64,000 bases of DNA from Notolepis coatsorum. Lineage: Eukaryota > Chordata > Actinopteri > Aulopiformes > Paralepididae. Each line of letters starts with the position of its first letter. Within the stretch, counting starts at the first letter, position 1. Below are positions 21,677 to 36,507 of this stretch, one piece after another. The translations under genes were made by a program, and so were the position numbers. The notes under the pieces are model-generated. The model was not told the DNA's origin and did not search any database. It saw only the letters and a list, made by a program, of their open reading frames with translations. The stretch lies in the NCBI GenBank assembly GCA_963971535.1, contig OZ020598.1, positions 99,755,674 through 99,819,673 on the forward strand, written 5' to 3'.

Positions 21677-24600
21677 GTGGAAGACAACTAGGGACTGGGG
21701 AAGACAGTTAGGGACTGAGGAAGACAGTTAGGGACTGAGGAAGACAGTTAGGGACAGAGGAAGACAGTTAGGGACAGAAGAAGACAGTTAGGGACAGCGG
21801 AAGACAGCTAGGGACTGAGGAAGACAGTTAGGGGCTGAGGAAGACAGCTAGGGACTGAGGAAGACAGTTAGGGACTGAGGAAGACAGTTAGGGACTGAGG
21901 AAGACAGTTAGGGACTGAGGAAGACAGCTAGGGACTGAGGAAGACAGTTAGGGACTGAGGAAGACAGTTAGGGACTGAGGAAGACAGTTAGGGACTGAGG
22001 AAGACAGCTAGGGACTGAGGAAGACAGTTAGGGACTGGGAAAGACAGTTAGGACAGAGGAAGACAGATAGGGACTGAGGAAGACAGCTAGGGACTGGGGA
22101 AGACAGTTAGGGACCGAGGAAGACAGTTAGGGACTGAGGAAGACAGCTAGGGACTGAGGAAGACAGCTAGGGACTGAGGAAGACAGTTAGGGACTGAGGA
22201 AGACAGTTAGGGACTGATGAAGACAGCTAGGGACTGAGGAAGACAGCTAGGGACTGAGGAAGACAGCTAGGGACTGAGGAAGACAGATAGGGACTGAGGA
22301 AGACAGTTAGGGATTGAGGAAGACAGCTAGGGACTGAGGAAGACAGCTAGGGACTGAGGAAGACAGTTAGGGACTGAGGAAGACAGCTAGGGACTGAGGA
22401 AGACAGCTAGGGACTGAGGAAGACAGCTAGGGACTGAGGAAGACAGTTAGGGACTGAGGAAGACAGTTAGGGTCTGAGGAAGACAGTTAGGGACTGAGGA
22501 AGACAGCTAGCGACTGAGGAAGACAGCTAGGGACTGAGGAAGACAGTTAGGGACTGAGGAAGACAGCTAGGGACTGAGGAAGACAGTTAGGGACTGAGGA
22601 AGACAGCTAGGGACAGAGGAAGACAGTTAGGGACTGAGGAAGACAGCTAGGGACTGAGGAAGACAGTTAGGGACTGAGGAAGACAGCTAGGGACTGAGGA
22701 AGACAGCTAGGGACTGAGGAAGACAGATAGGGACTGAGGAAGACAGCTAGGGACTGAGGAAGACAGTTGGGACTGAGGAAGACAGCTAGGGACTGAGGAA
22801 GACAGCTAGGGGCTGAGGAAGACAGCTAGTCACAGAGGAAGACAGTTAGGGTCTGAGGAAGACAGTTAGGGACTGAGGAAGACAGCTAGCGACTGAGGAA
22901 GACAGTTAGGGACTGAGGAAGACAGTTAGGGACTGAGGAAGACAGCTAGTCACAGAGGAAGACAGCTAGGGACTGAGGAAGACAGTTAGGGACTGAGGAA
23001 GACAGCTAGGGACTGAGGAAGACAGTTAGGGACTGAGGAAGACAGTTAGGGACTGAGGAAGACAGTTAGGGACTGGGGAAGAACAGTTAGGGACTGAGGA
23101 AGACAGTTAGGGACTGAGGAAGACAGTTAGGGACTGAGGAAGACAGCTCGGGACTGAGGAAGACAGTTGGAGAGGAAGAAGTAGGGACTGAGGAGAGTCG
23201 GGACTGAGGAAGCAGTTAGGGACTGAGGAAGCTAGGGATTGAGGAAGAAGTTAGGGATGAGGAAGACAGTTGACTGAGGAAGACAGTAGGGACTGAGGAA
23301 GACAGTTAGGGACTGAGGAAGACAGTTAGGGACTGAGGAAGACAGTTAGGGACTGGGGAAGACAGTTAGGGACTGAGGAAGACAGTTAGGGACTGGGGAA
23401 GACAGTTAGGGACTGAGGAAGACAGTTAGGGACAGAGGAAGACAGTTAGGGACTGAGGAAGACAGCTAGGGACAGAGGAAGACAGTTAGGGGCTGAGGAA
23501 GACAGTTAGGGACTGAGGAAGACAGTTAGGGACTGAGGAAGACAGCTAGGGACTGAGGAAGACAGTTAGGGACAGAGGAAGACAGTTAGGGACTGAGGAA
23601 GACAGTTAGGGACTGAGGAAGACAGCTAGGGACTGAGGAAGACAGTTAGGGACTGAGGAAGACAGTTAGGGACTGAGGAAGACAGTTAGGGACTGGGGAA
23701 GACAGTTAGGGACTGAGGAAGACAGTTAGGGACTGGGGAAGACAGTTAGGGACTGAGGAAGACAGTTAGGGACAGAGGAAGACAGTTAGGGACTGAGGAA
23801 GACAGCTAGGGACAGAGGAAGACAGTTAGGGGCTGAGGAAGACAGTTAGGGACTGAGGAAGACAGTTAGGGACTGAGGAAGACAGTTAGGGACTGAGGAA
23901 GACAGCTAGGGACTGAGGAAGACAGTTAGGGACAGAGGAAGACAGTTAGGGACTGAGGAAGACAGTTAGGGGCTGAGGAAGACAGTTAGGGACTGAGGAA
24001 GACAGTTAGGGACTGAGGAAGACAGTTAGGGACTGAGAAAGACAGCTATTCACAGAGGAAGACAGTTAGGGACTGAGGAAGACAGCTAGGGACTGAGGAA
24101 GACAGTTAGGGACTGAGGAAGACAGTTAGGGACTGAGGAAGACAGTTAGGGACTGAGGAAGACAGTTAGTCACAGAGGAAGACAGCTAGGGACTGAGGAA
24201 GACAGCTAGTCACAGAGGAAGACAGTTAGGGACTGAGGAAGACAGTTAGGGACTGAGGAAGACAGTTAGGGACTGAGGAAGACAGCTAGCGACTGAGGAA
24301 GACAGCTAGGGACTGAGGAAGACAGTTAGGGACTGAGGAAGACAGCTAGGGACTGAGGAAGACAGTTAGGGACTGAGGAAGACAGCTAGGGACTGAGGAA
24401 GACAGTTAGGGACTGAGGAAGACAGTTAGGGACTGGGGAAGACAGTTAGGGACTGAGGAAGACAGTTAGGGACTGAGGAAGACAGTTAGGGACTGAGGAA
24501 GACAGCTAGGGACTGAGGAAGACAGTTAGGGGCTGAGGAAGACAGTTAGGGACTGAGGAAGACAGTTAGGGACTGAGGAAGACAGTTAGGGACTGAGGAA

Positions 24601-27600
24601 GACAGCTAAGGACTGAGGAAGACAGTTAGGGACTGAGGAAGACAGTTAGGGACTGAGGAAGACAGCTAGGGACTGAGGAAGACAGTTAGGGACTGAGGAA
24701 GACAGTTAGGGACTGAGGAAGACAGTTAGGGACTGGGGAAGACAGTTAGGGACTGAGGAAGACAGTTAGGGACAGAGGAAGACAGTTAGGGACTGAGGAA
24801 GACAGCTAGGGACAGAGGAAGACAGTTAGGGGCTGAGGAAGACAGTTAGGGACTGAGGAAGACAGTTAGGGACTGAGGAAGACAGCTAGGGACTGAGGAA
24901 GACAGTTAGGGACAGAGGAAGACAGTTAGGGACTGAGGAAGACAGTTAGGGACTGAGGAAGACAGCTAGGGACTGAGGAAGACAGTTAGGGACTGAGGAA
25001 GACAGTTAGGGACTGAGGAAGACAGTTAGGGACTGGGGAAGACAGTTAGGGACTGAGGAAGACAGTTAGGGACTGGGGAAGACAGTTAGGGACTGAGGAA
25101 GACAGTTAGGGACAGAGGAAGACAGTTAGGGACTGAGGAAGACAGCTAGGGACAGAGGAAGACAGTTAGGGGCTGAGGAAGACAGTTAGGGACTGAGGAA
25201 GACAGTTAGGGACTGAGGAAGACAGTTAGGGACTGAGGAAGACAGTTAGGGACTGAGGAAGACAGCTAGGGACTGAGGAAGACAGTTAGGGACAGAGGAA
25301 GACAGTTAGGGACTGAGGAAGACAGTTAGGGGCTGAGGAAGAGAGTTAGGGACTGAGGAAGACAGTTAGGGACTGAGGAAGACAGTTAGGGACTGAGAAA
25401 GACAGCTATTCACAGAGGAAGACAGTTAGGGACTGAGGAAGACAGCTAGGGACTGAGGAAGACAGTTAGGGACTGAGGAAGACAGTTAGGGACTGAGGAA
25501 GACAGTTAGGGACTGAGGAAGACAGCTAGGGACTGAGGAAGACAGCTAGCGACTGAGGAAGACAGCTAGGGACTGAGGAAGACAGTTAGGGACTGAGGAA
25601 GACAGCTAGGGACTGAGGAAGACAGTTAGGGACTGAGGAAGACAGTTAGGGACTGAGGAAGACAGTTAGGGACTGAGGAAGACAGCTAGCGACTGAGGAA
25701 GACAGTTAGGGACTGAGGAAGACAGTTAGGGACTGAAGAAGACAGCTAGGGACTGAGGAAGACAGCTAGTCACAGAGGAAGACAGCTAGGGACTGAGGAA
25801 GACAGCTAGTCACAGAGGAAGACAGTTAGGGACTGAGGAAGACAGTTAGGGACTGAGGAAGACAGTTAGGGACTGAGGAAGACAGCTAGCGACTGAGGAA
25901 GACAGCTAGGGACTGAGGAAGACAGCTAGGGACTGAGGAAGACAGCTAGCGACTGAGGAAGACAGCTAGGGACTGAGGAAGACAGTTAGGGACTGAGGAA
26001 GACAGTTAGGGACTGAGGAAGACAGCTAGGGGCTGAGGAAGACAGTTAGGGACTGAGGAAGACAGTTAGGGACTGAGGAAGACAGCTAGGGACAGAGGAA
26101 GACAGTTAGGGACTGAGGAAGACAGCTAGTCACAGAGGAAGACAGCTAGGGACTGAGGAAGACAGCTAGCGACTGAGGAAGACAGCTAGGGACTGAGGAA
26201 GACAGTTAGGGACTGAGGAAGACAGTTAGGGACTGAGGAAGACAGTTAGGGACTGAGGAAGACAGCTAGGGACTGAGGAAGACAGCTAGGGACTGAGGAA
26301 GACAGTTAGTCACAGAGGAAGACAGCTAGGGACTGAGGAAGACAGTTAGGGACTGAGGAAGACAGCTAGGGACTGAGGAAGACAGCTAGGGACTGAGGAA
26401 GACAGCTAGGGACTGAGGAAGACAGTTAGGGACTGAGGAAGACAGCTAGGGACTGAGGAAGACAGTTAGGGACTGAGGAAGACAGTTAGGGACTGAGGAA
26501 GACAGTTAGGGACTGGGGAAGACAGTTAGGGACTGAGGAAGACAGTTAGGGACTGGGGAAGACAGTTAGGGACTGAGGAAGACAGTTAGGGACAGAGGAA
26601 GACAGTTAGGGACTGAGGAAGACAGCTAGGGACAGAGGAAGACAGTTAGGGGCTGAGGAAGACAGTTAGGGACTGAGGAAGACAGTTAGGGACTGAGGAA
26701 GACAGTTAGGGACTGAGGAAGACAGCTAGGGACTGAGGAAGACAGTTAGGGACAGAGGAAGACAGTTAGGGACTGAGGAAGACAGTTAGGGGCTGAGGAA
26801 GACAGTTAGGGACTGAGGAAGACAGTTAGGGACTGAGGAAGACAGTTAGGGACTGAGAAAGACAGCTATTCACAGAGGAATACAGTTAGGGACTGAGGAA
26901 GACAGCTAGGGACTGAGGAAGACAGTTAGGGACTGAGGAAGACAGTTAGGGACTGAGGAAGACAGTTAGGGACTGAGGAAGACAGTTAGGGACTGAGGAA
27001 GACAGACAGCTAGCGACTGAGGAAGACAGCTAGGGACTGAGGAAGACAGTTAGGGACTGAGGAAGACAGCTAGGGACTGAGGAAGACAGTTAGTGACTGA
27101 GGAAGACAGTTAGGGACTGAGGAAGACAGTTAGGGACTGAGGAAGACAGCTAGCGACTGAGGAAGACAGTTCGGGACTGAGGAAGACAGTTAGGGACTGA
27201 GGAAGACAGCTAGGGACTGAGGAAGACAGCTAGTCACAGAGGAAGACAGCTAGGGACTGAGGAAGACAGCTAGTCACAGAGGAAGACAGTTAGGGACTGA
27301 GGAAGACAGTTAGGGACTGAGGAAGACAGTTAGGGACTGAGGAAGACAGCTAGCGACTGAGGAAGACAGCTAGGGACTGAGGAAGACAGCTAGGGACTGA
27401 GGAAGACAGCTAGCGACTGAGGAAGACAGCTAGGGACTGAGGAAGACAGTTAGGGACTGAGGAAGACAGTTAGGGACTGAGGAAGACAGCTAGGGGCTGA
27501 TGAAGACAGTTAGGGATTGAGGAAGACAGTTAGGGACTGAGGAAGACAGCTAGGGACAGAGGAAGACAGTTAGGGACTGAGGAAGACAGCTAGTCACAGA

Positions 27601-30600
27601 GGAAGACAGCTAGGGACTGAGGAAGACAGCTAGCGACTGAGGAAGACAGCTAGGGACTGAGGAAGACAGTTAGGGACTGAGGAAGACAGTTAGGGACTGA
27701 GGAAGACAGTTAGGGACTGAGGAAGACAGCTAGGGACTGAGGAAGACAGCTAGGGACTGAGGAAGACAGTTAGTCACAGAGGAAGACAGCTAGGGACTGA
27801 GGAAGACAGTTAGGGACTGAGGAAGACAGCTAGGGACTGAGGAAGACAGCTAGGGACTGAGGAAGACAGCTAGGGACTGAGGAAGACAGCTAGGGACTGA
27901 GGAAGACAGTTAGGGACTGAGGAAGACAGTTAGGGACTGAGGAAGACAGTTAGGGACTGAAGAAGACAGCTAGCGACTGAGGAAGACAGCTAGGAACTGA
28001 GGAAGACAGCTAGGAACTGAGGAAGACAGTTAGGGACTGAGGAAGACAGCTAGTCACAGAGGAAGACAGTTAGGGTCTGAGGAAGACAGTTAGGGACTGA
28101 GGAAGACAGTTAGGGACTGAGGAAGACAGTTAGGGACTGCGGAAGACAGCTATGGACTGGGGAAGACAGTTAGGGACTGAGGAAGACAGTTAGGGACTGA
28201 GGAAGACAGATAGGGACTGAGGAAGACAGTTAGGGACTGAGGAAGACAGCTAGGGACTGAGGAAGACAGATAGGGACTGAGGAAGACAGTTAGGGATTGA
28301 GGAAGACAGCTAGGGACTGAGGAAGACAGCTAGGGACTGAGGAAGACAGTTAGGGACTGAGGAAGACAGCTAGGGACTGAGGAAGACAGCTAGGGACTGA
28401 GGAAGACAGCTAGGGACTGAGGAAGACAGTTAGGGACTGAGGAAGACAGTTAGGGTCTGAGGAAGACAGTTAGGGACTGAGGAAGACAGCTAGCGACTGA
28501 GGAAGACAGCTAGGGACTGAGGAAGACAGTTAGGGACTGAGGAAGACAGCTAGGGACTGAGGAAGACAGTTAGGGACTGAGGAAGACAGCTAGGGACAGA
28601 GGAAGACAGTTAGGGACTGAGGAAGACAGCTAGGGACTGAGGAAGACAGTTAGGGACTGAGGAAGACAGCTAGGGACTGAGGAAGACAGCTAGGGACTGA
28701 GGAAGACAGATAGGGACTGAGGAAGACAGCTAGGGACTGAGGAAGACAGTTGGGACTGAGGAAGACAGCTAGGGACTGAGGAAGACAGCTAGGGGCTGAG
28801 GAAGACAGCTAGTCACAGAGGAAGACAGTTAGGGTCTGAGGAAGACAGTTAGGGACTGAGGAAGACAGCTAGCGACTGAGGAAGACAGTTAGGGACTGAG
28901 GAAGACAGTTAGGGACTGAGGAAGACAGCTAGCGACTGAGGAAGACAGCTAGGGACTGAGGAAGACAGTTAGGGACTGAGGAAGACAGCTAGGGACTGAG
29001 GAAGACAGTTAGGGACTGAGGAAGACAGCTAGGGACAGAGGAAGACAGTTAGGGACTGAGGAAGACAGCTAGGGACTGAGGAAGACAGTTAGGGACTGAG
29101 GAAGACAGCTAGGGACTGAGGAAGACAGCTAGGGACTGAGGAAGACAGATAGGGACTGAGGAAGACAGCTAGGGACTGAGGAAGACAGTTGGGACTGAGG
29201 AAGACAGCTAGGGACTGAGGAAGACAGCTAGGGGCTGAGGAAGACAGCTAGTCACAGAGGAAGACAGTTAGGGTCTGAGGAAGACAGTTAGGGACTGAGG
29301 AAGACAGCTAGCGACTGAGGAAGACAGTTAGGGACTGAGGAAGACAGTTAGGGACTGAGGAAGACAGCTAGTCACAGAGGAAGACAGCTAGGGACTGAGG
29401 AAGACAGTTAGGGACTGAGGAAGACAGCTAGGGACTGAGGAAGACAGTTAGGGACTGAGGAAGACAGTTAGGGACTGAGGAAGACAGTTAGGGACTGCGG
29501 AAGACAGTTAGGGACTGAGGAAGACAGTTAGGGACTGAGGAAGACAGTTAGGGACTGAGGAAGACAGCTAGGGACTGAGGAAGACAGTTAGGGGCTGAGG
29601 AAGACAGTTAGGGACTGAGGAAGACAGTTAGGGACTGAGGAAGACAGCTAGGGACTGAGGAAGACAGTTAGGGACTGAGGAAGACAGTTAGGGACTGAGG
29701 AAGACAGCTAGGGACTGAGGAAGACAGTTAGGGACTGAGGAAGACAGTTAGGGACTGGGGAAGACAGTTAGGGACTGAGGAAGACAGTTAGGGACTGGGG
29801 AAGACAGTTAGGGACTGAGGAAGACAGTTAGGGACAGAGGAAGACAGTTAGGGACTGAGGAAGACAGCTAGGGACAGAGGAAGACAGTTAGGGGCTGAGG
29901 AAGACAGTTAGGGACTGAGGAAGACAGTTAGGGACTGAGGAAGACAGTTAGGGACTGAGGAAGACAGCTAGGGACTGAGGAAGACAGTTAGGGACAGAGG
30001 AAGACAGTTAGGGACTGAGGAAGACAGTTAGGGGTTGAGGAAGACAGTTAGGGACTGAGGAAGACAGTTAGGGACTGAGGAAGACAGTTAGGGACTGAGA
30101 AAGACAGCTATTCACAGAGGAAGACAGCTAGGGACTGAGGAAGACAGCTAGGGACTGAGGAAGACAGCTAGGGACTGAGGAAGACAGTTAGGGACTGAGG
30201 AAGACAGTTAGGGACAGAGGAAGACAGTTAGGGACTGAGGAAGACAGCTAGGGACAGAGGAAGACAGTTAGGGGCTGAGGAAGACAGTTAGGGACTGAGG
30301 AAGACAGTTAGGGACTGAGGAAGACAGTTAGGGACTGAGGAAGACAGCTAGGGACTGAGGAAAACAGTTAGGGACAGAGGAAGACAGTTAGGGACTGAGG
30401 AAGACAGTTAGGGGCTGAGGAAGAGAGTTAGGGACTGAGGAAGACAGTTAGGGACTGAGGAAGACAGTTAGGGACTGAGAAAGACAGCTATTCACAGAGG
30501 AAGACAGTTAGGGACTGAGGAAGACAGCTAGGGACTGAGGAAGACAGTTAGGGACTGAGGAAGACAGTTAGGGACTGAGGAAGACAGTTAGGGACTGAGG

Positions 30601-33600
30601 AAGACAGTTAGGGACTGAGGAAGACAGCTAGGGACTGAGTAAGACAGCTAGCGACTGAGGAAGACAGCTAGGGACTGAGGAAGACAGTTAGGGACTGAGG
30701 AAGACAGCTAGGGACTGAGGAAGACAGTTAGGGACTGAGGAAGACAGTTAGGGACTGAGGAAGACAGTTAGGGACTGAGGAAGACAGCTAGCGACTGAGG
30801 AAGACAGTTAGGGACTGAGGAAGACAGTTAGGGACTGAGGAAGACAGCTAGGGACTGAGGAAGACAGCTAGTCACAGAGGAAGACAGCTAGGGACTGAGG
30901 AAGACAGCTAGTCACAGAGGAAGACAGTTAGGGACTGAGGAAGACAGTTAGGGACTGAGGAAGACAGTTAGGGACTGAGGAAGACAGCTAGCGACTGAGG
31001 AAGACAGCTAGGGACTGAGGAAGACAGCTAGGGACTGAGGAAGACAGCTAGCGACTGAGGAAGACAGCTAGGGACTGAGGAAGACAGTTAGGGACTGAGG
31101 AAGACAGTTAGGGACTGAGGAAGACAGCTAGGGGCTGAGGAAGACAGTTAGGGACTGAGGAAGACAGTTAGGGACTGAGGAAGACAGCTAGGGACAGAGG
31201 AAGACAGTTAGGGACTGAGGAAGACAGCTAGTCACAGAGGAAGACAGCTAGGGACTGAGGAAGACAGCTAGCGACTGAGGAAGACAGCTAGGGACTGAGG
31301 AAGACAGTTAGGGACTGAGGAAGACAGTTAGGGACTGAGGAAGACAGTTAGGGACTGAGGAAGACAGCTAGGGACTGAGGAAGACAGCTAGGGACTGAGG
31401 AAGACAGTTAGTCACAGAGGAAGACAGCTAGGGACTGAGGAAGACAGTTAGGGACTGAGGAAGACAGCTAGGGACTGAGGAAGACAGCTAGGGACTGAGG
31501 AAGACAGCTAGGGACTGAGGAAGACAGTTAGGGACTGAGGAAGATAGTTAGGGACTGAGGAAGACAGCTAGGGACTGAGGAAGACAGTTAGGGACTGAGG
31601 AAGACAGTTAGGGACTGAGGAAGACAGTTAGGGACTGGGGAAGACAGTTAGGGACTGAGGAAGACAGTTAGGGACTGGGGAAGACAGTTAGGGACTGAGG
31701 AAGACAGTTAGGGACAGAGGAAGACAGTTAGGGACTGAGGAAGACAGCTAGGGACAGAGGAAGACAGTTAGGGGCTGAGGAAGACAGCTAGGGACTGAGG
31801 AAGACAGCTAGGGACTGAGGAAGACAGTTAGTCACAGAGGAAGACAGCTAGGGACTGAGGAAGACAGTTAGGGACTGAGGAAGACAGCTAGGGACTGAGG
31901 AAGACAGCTAGGGACTGAGGAAGACAGCTAGGGACTGAGGAAGACAGTTAGGGACTGAGGAAGACAGTTAGGGACTGAGGAAGACAGCTAGGGACTGAGG
32001 AAGACAGTTAGGGACTGAGGAAGACAGTTAGGGACTGAGGAAGACAGTTAGGGACTGGGGAAGACAGTTAGGGACTGAGGAAGACAGTTAGGGACTGGGG
32101 AAGACAGTTAGGGACTGAGGAAGACAGTTAGGGACAGAGGAAGACAGTTAGGGACTGAGGAAGACAGCTAGGGACAGAGGAAGACAGTTAGGGGCTGAGG
32201 AAGACAGTTAGGGACTGAGGAAGACAGTTAGGGACTGAGGAAGACAGTTAGGGACTGAGGAAGACAGCTAGGGACTGAGGAAGACAGTTAGGGACAGAGG
32301 AAGACAGTTAGGGACTGAGGAAGACAGTTAGGGGCTGAGGAAGACAGTTAGGGACTGAGGAAGACAGTTAGGGACTGAGAAAGACAGCTATTCACAGAGG
32401 AAGACAGTTAGGGACTGAGGAAGACAGCTAGGGACTGAGGAAGACAGTTAGGGACTGAGGAAGACAGTTAGGGACTGAGGAAGACAGTTAGGGACTGAGG
32501 AAGACAGTTAGGGACTGAGGAAGACAGACAGCTAGCGACTGAGGAAGACAGCTAGGGACTGAGGAAGACAGTTAGGGACTGAGGAAGACAGCTAGGGACT
32601 GAGGAAGACAGTTAGGGACTGAGGAAGACAGTTAGGGACTGAGGAAGACAGTTAGGGACTGAGGAAGATAGCTAGCGACTGAGGAAGACAGTTAGGGACT
32701 GAGGAAGACAGTTAGGGACTGAGGAAGACAGCTAGGGACTGAGGAAGACAGCTAGTCACAGAGGAAGACAGCTAGGGACTGAGGAAGACAGCTAGTCACA
32801 GAGGAAGACAGTTAGGGACTGAGGAAGACAGTTAGGGACTGAGGAAGACAGTTAGGGACTGAGGAAGACAGCTAGCGACTGAGGAAGACAGCTAGGGACT
32901 GAGGAAGACAGCTAGGGACTGAGGAAGACAGCTAGCGACTGAGGAAGACAGCTAGGGACTGAGGAAGACAGTTAGGGACTGAGGAAGACAGTTAGGGACT
33001 GAGGAAGACAGCTAGGGGCTGATGAAGACAGTTAGGGATTGAGGAAGACAGTTAGGGACTGAGGAAGACAGCTAGGGACAGAGGAAGACAGTTAGGGACT
33101 GAGGAAGACAGCTAGTCACAGAGGAAGACAGCTAGGGACTGAGGAAGACAGCTAGCGACTGAGGAAGACAGCTAGGGACTGAGGAAGACAGTTAGGGACT
33201 GAGGAAGACAGCTAGCGACTGAGGAAGACAGTTAGGGACTGAGGAAGACAGTTAGGGACTGAGGAAGACAGCTAGGGACTGAGGAAGACAGCTAGTCACA
33301 GAGGAAGACAGCTAGGGACTGAGGAAGACAGCTAGTCACAGAGGAAGACAGTTAGGGACTGAGGAAGACAGTTAGGGACTGAGGAAGACAGTTAGGGACT
33401 GAGGAAGACAGCTAGCGACTGAGGAAGACAGCTAGGGACTGAGGAAGACAGCTAGGGACTGAGGAAGACAGCTAGCGACTGAGGAAGACAGCTAGGGACT
33501 GAGGAAGACAGTTAGGGACTGAGGAAGACAGTTAGGGACTGAGGAAGACAGCTAGGGGCTGAGGAAGACAGTTAGGGACTGAGGAAGACAGTTAGGGACT

Positions 33601-36037
33601 GAGGAAGACAGCTAGGGACAGAGGAAGACAGTTAGGGACTGAGGAAGACAGCTAGTCACAGAGGAAGACAGCTAGGGACTGAGGAAGACAGCTAGCGACT
33701 GAGGAAGACAGCTAGGGACTGAGGAAGACAGTTAGGGACTGAGGAAGACAGTTAGGGACTGAGGAAGACAGTTAGGGACTGAGGAAGACAGCTAGGGACT
33801 GAGGAAGACAGCTAGGGACTGAGGAAGACAGTTAGTCACAGAGGAAGACAGCTAGGGACTGAGGAAGACAGTTAGGGACTGAGGAAGACAGCTAGGGACT
33901 GAGGAAGACAGCTAGGGACTGAGGAAGACAGCTAGGGACTGAGGAAGACAGTTAGGGACTGAGGAAGACAGTTAGGGACTGAGGAAGACAGCTAGGGACT
34001 GAGGAAGACAGTTAGGGACTGAGGAAGACAGTTAGGGACTGAGGAAGACAGTTAGGGACTGGGGAAGACAGTTAGGGACTGAGGAAGACAGTTAGGGACT
34101 GGGGAAGACAGTTAGGGACTGAGGAAGACAGTTAGGGACAGAGGAAGACAGTTAGGGACTGAGGAAGACAGCTAGGGACAGAGGAAGACAGTTAGGGGCT
34201 GAGGAAGACAGCTAGGGACTGAGGAAGACAGCTAGGGACTGAGGAAGACAGTTAGTCACAGAGGAAGACAGCTAGGGACTGAGGAAGACAGTTAGGGACT
34301 GAGGAAGACAGCTAGGGACTGAGGAAGACAGCTAGCGACTGAGGAAGACAGCTAGGGACTGAGGAAGACAGTTAGGGACTGAGGAAGACAGTTAGGGACT
34401 GAGGAAGACAGTTAGGGACTGAGGAAGACAGCTAGGGACTGAGGAAGACAGCTAGGGACTGAGGAAGACAGTTAGTCACAGAGGAAGACAGCTAGGGACT
34501 GAGGAAGACAGTTAGGGACTGAGGAAGACAGCTAGGGACTGAGGAAGACAGCTAGGGACTGAGGAAGACAGCTAGGGACTGAGGAAGACAGTTAGGGACT
34601 GAGGAAGACAGTTAGGGACTGAGGAAGACAGCTAGGGACTGAGGAAGACAGTTAGGGACTGAGGAAGACAGTTAGGGACTGAGGAAGACAGTTAGGGACT
34701 GGGGAAGACAGTTAGGGACTGAGGAAGACAGTTAGGGACTGGGGAAGACAGTTAGGGACTGAGGAAGACAGTTAGGGACTGAGGAAGACAGTTAGGGACT
34801 GAGGAAGACAGCTAGGGACTGAGGAAGACAGTTAGGGACAGAGGAAGACAGTTAGGGACTGAGGAAGACAGTTAGGGGCTGAGGAAGACAGTTAGGGACT
34901 GAGGAAGACAGTTAGGGACTGAGAAAGACAGCTATTCACAGAGGAAGACAGTTAGGGACTGAGGAAGACAGCTAGGGACTGAGGAAGACAGTTAGGGACT
35001 GAGGGAGACAGTTAGGGACTGAGGAAGACAGTTAGGGACTGAGGAAGACTGTTAGGGACTGAGGAAGACAGACAGCTAGCGACTGAGGAAGACAGCTAGG
35101 GACTGAGGAAGACAGTTAGGGACTGAGGAAGACAGCTAGGGACTGAGGAAGACAGTTAGGGACTGAGGAAGACAGTTAGGGACTGAGGAAGACAGTTAGG
35201 GACTGAGGAAGACAGCTAGCGACTGAGGAAGACAGCTAGGGACTGAGGAAGACAGCTAGGGACTGAGGAAGACAGCTAGGGACTGAGGAAGACAGTTAGG
35301 GACTGAGGAAGACAGTTAGGGTCTGAGGAAGACAGTTAGGGACTGAGGAAGACAGTTAGCGATTGAGGAAGACAGCTAGGGACTGAGGAAGACAGTTAGG
35401 GACTGAGGAAGACAGCTAGGGACTGAGGAAGACAGTTAGGGACTGAGGAAGACAGCTAGGGACAGAGGAAGACAGTTAGGGACTGAGGAAGACAGCTAGG
35501 GACTGAGGAAGACAGTTAGGGACTGAGGAAGACAGCTAGGGACTGAGGAAGACAGCTAGGGACTGAGGAAGACAGATAGGGACTGAGGAAGACAGCTAGG
35601 GACTGAGGAAGACAGTTGGGACTGAGGAAGACAGCTAGGGACTGAGGAAGACAGCTAGGGGCTGAGGAAGACAGCTAGTCACAGAGGAAGACAGTTAGGG
35701 TCTGAGGAAGACAGTTAGGGACTGAGGAAGACAGCTAGCGACTGAGGAAGACAGTTAGGGACTGAGGAAGACAGTTAGGGACTGAGGAAGACAGCTAGTC
35801 ACAGAGGAAGACAGCTAGGGACTGAGGAAGACAGTTACGGACTGAGGAAGACAGCTAGGGACTGAGGAAGACAGTTAGGGACTGAGGAAGACAGTTAGGG
35901 ACTGAGGAAGACAGTTAGGGACTGCGGAAGACAGTTAGGGACTGAGGAAGACAGTTAGGGACTGAGGAAGACAGTTAGGGACTGAGGAAGACAGCTAGGG
36001 ACTGAGGAAGACAGTTAGGGGCTGAGGAAGACAGTTA
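21677..36037. repeat. 20-bp satellite array, left block
   Basis: About 718 tandem copies of GACTGAGGAAGACAGTTAGG. Common variants change TTAGG to CTAGG or ATAGG, GACTGAG to GTCACAGAG, GACAGAG or GCGACTG, and GAGG to GGGG. Isolated 19-bp (GACAGTTGGGACTG) and 24-bp (GACAGACAGCTAG) units mark longer repeats. Matching rare variants 5,522 bp apart (26998/32520, 27501/33023, 26855/32377) show a higher-order period. Because the unit is not divisible by three, any stop in it closes all frames, so the block is non-coding on both strands. A degenerate patch lies at 23159-23290. The block resumes after the L2 at 42453. Confidence 0.97.
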
Positions 36038-36507
36038 ATCAAATCAAATCAAATTTATTTATAGGGCCCGACAACACACGTTAATGTCCCCATGGGCCGT
36101 ACAGGTCTTCTTTAAACAAGTTAAGAAGACAACATAACAATAAGTCAAGAACAGAACAAGAACACCATAGGGTCCAAACATTTTTTAGATGAATGCAAAT
36201 AAATGAAAGAATGCAAGCACTCCCAGACATACCCCACGCGAAGGTAAGGAAAAACTCACTAAAACCTAACAATAGGGAAAAAAGCTCCACAGGCAATGTG
36301 GAGGAGAGAAACCTTAGAAGGGCCGTTCAAGGGGGGATCTCCCTTCTTAGATGTCGGTGATAGTAGTGTTGCAGACGGACAGTTGGTAAGCATGCACTCA
36401 TGTGTGTAGTGAAACACAGATGAGTGCATGCAATAGCAACTGTACATTTTGAAAAATTAAAGATAGAGTTGATAGCGGATCTATTTGAAGCACAGGGGCG
36501 GCGCAAG

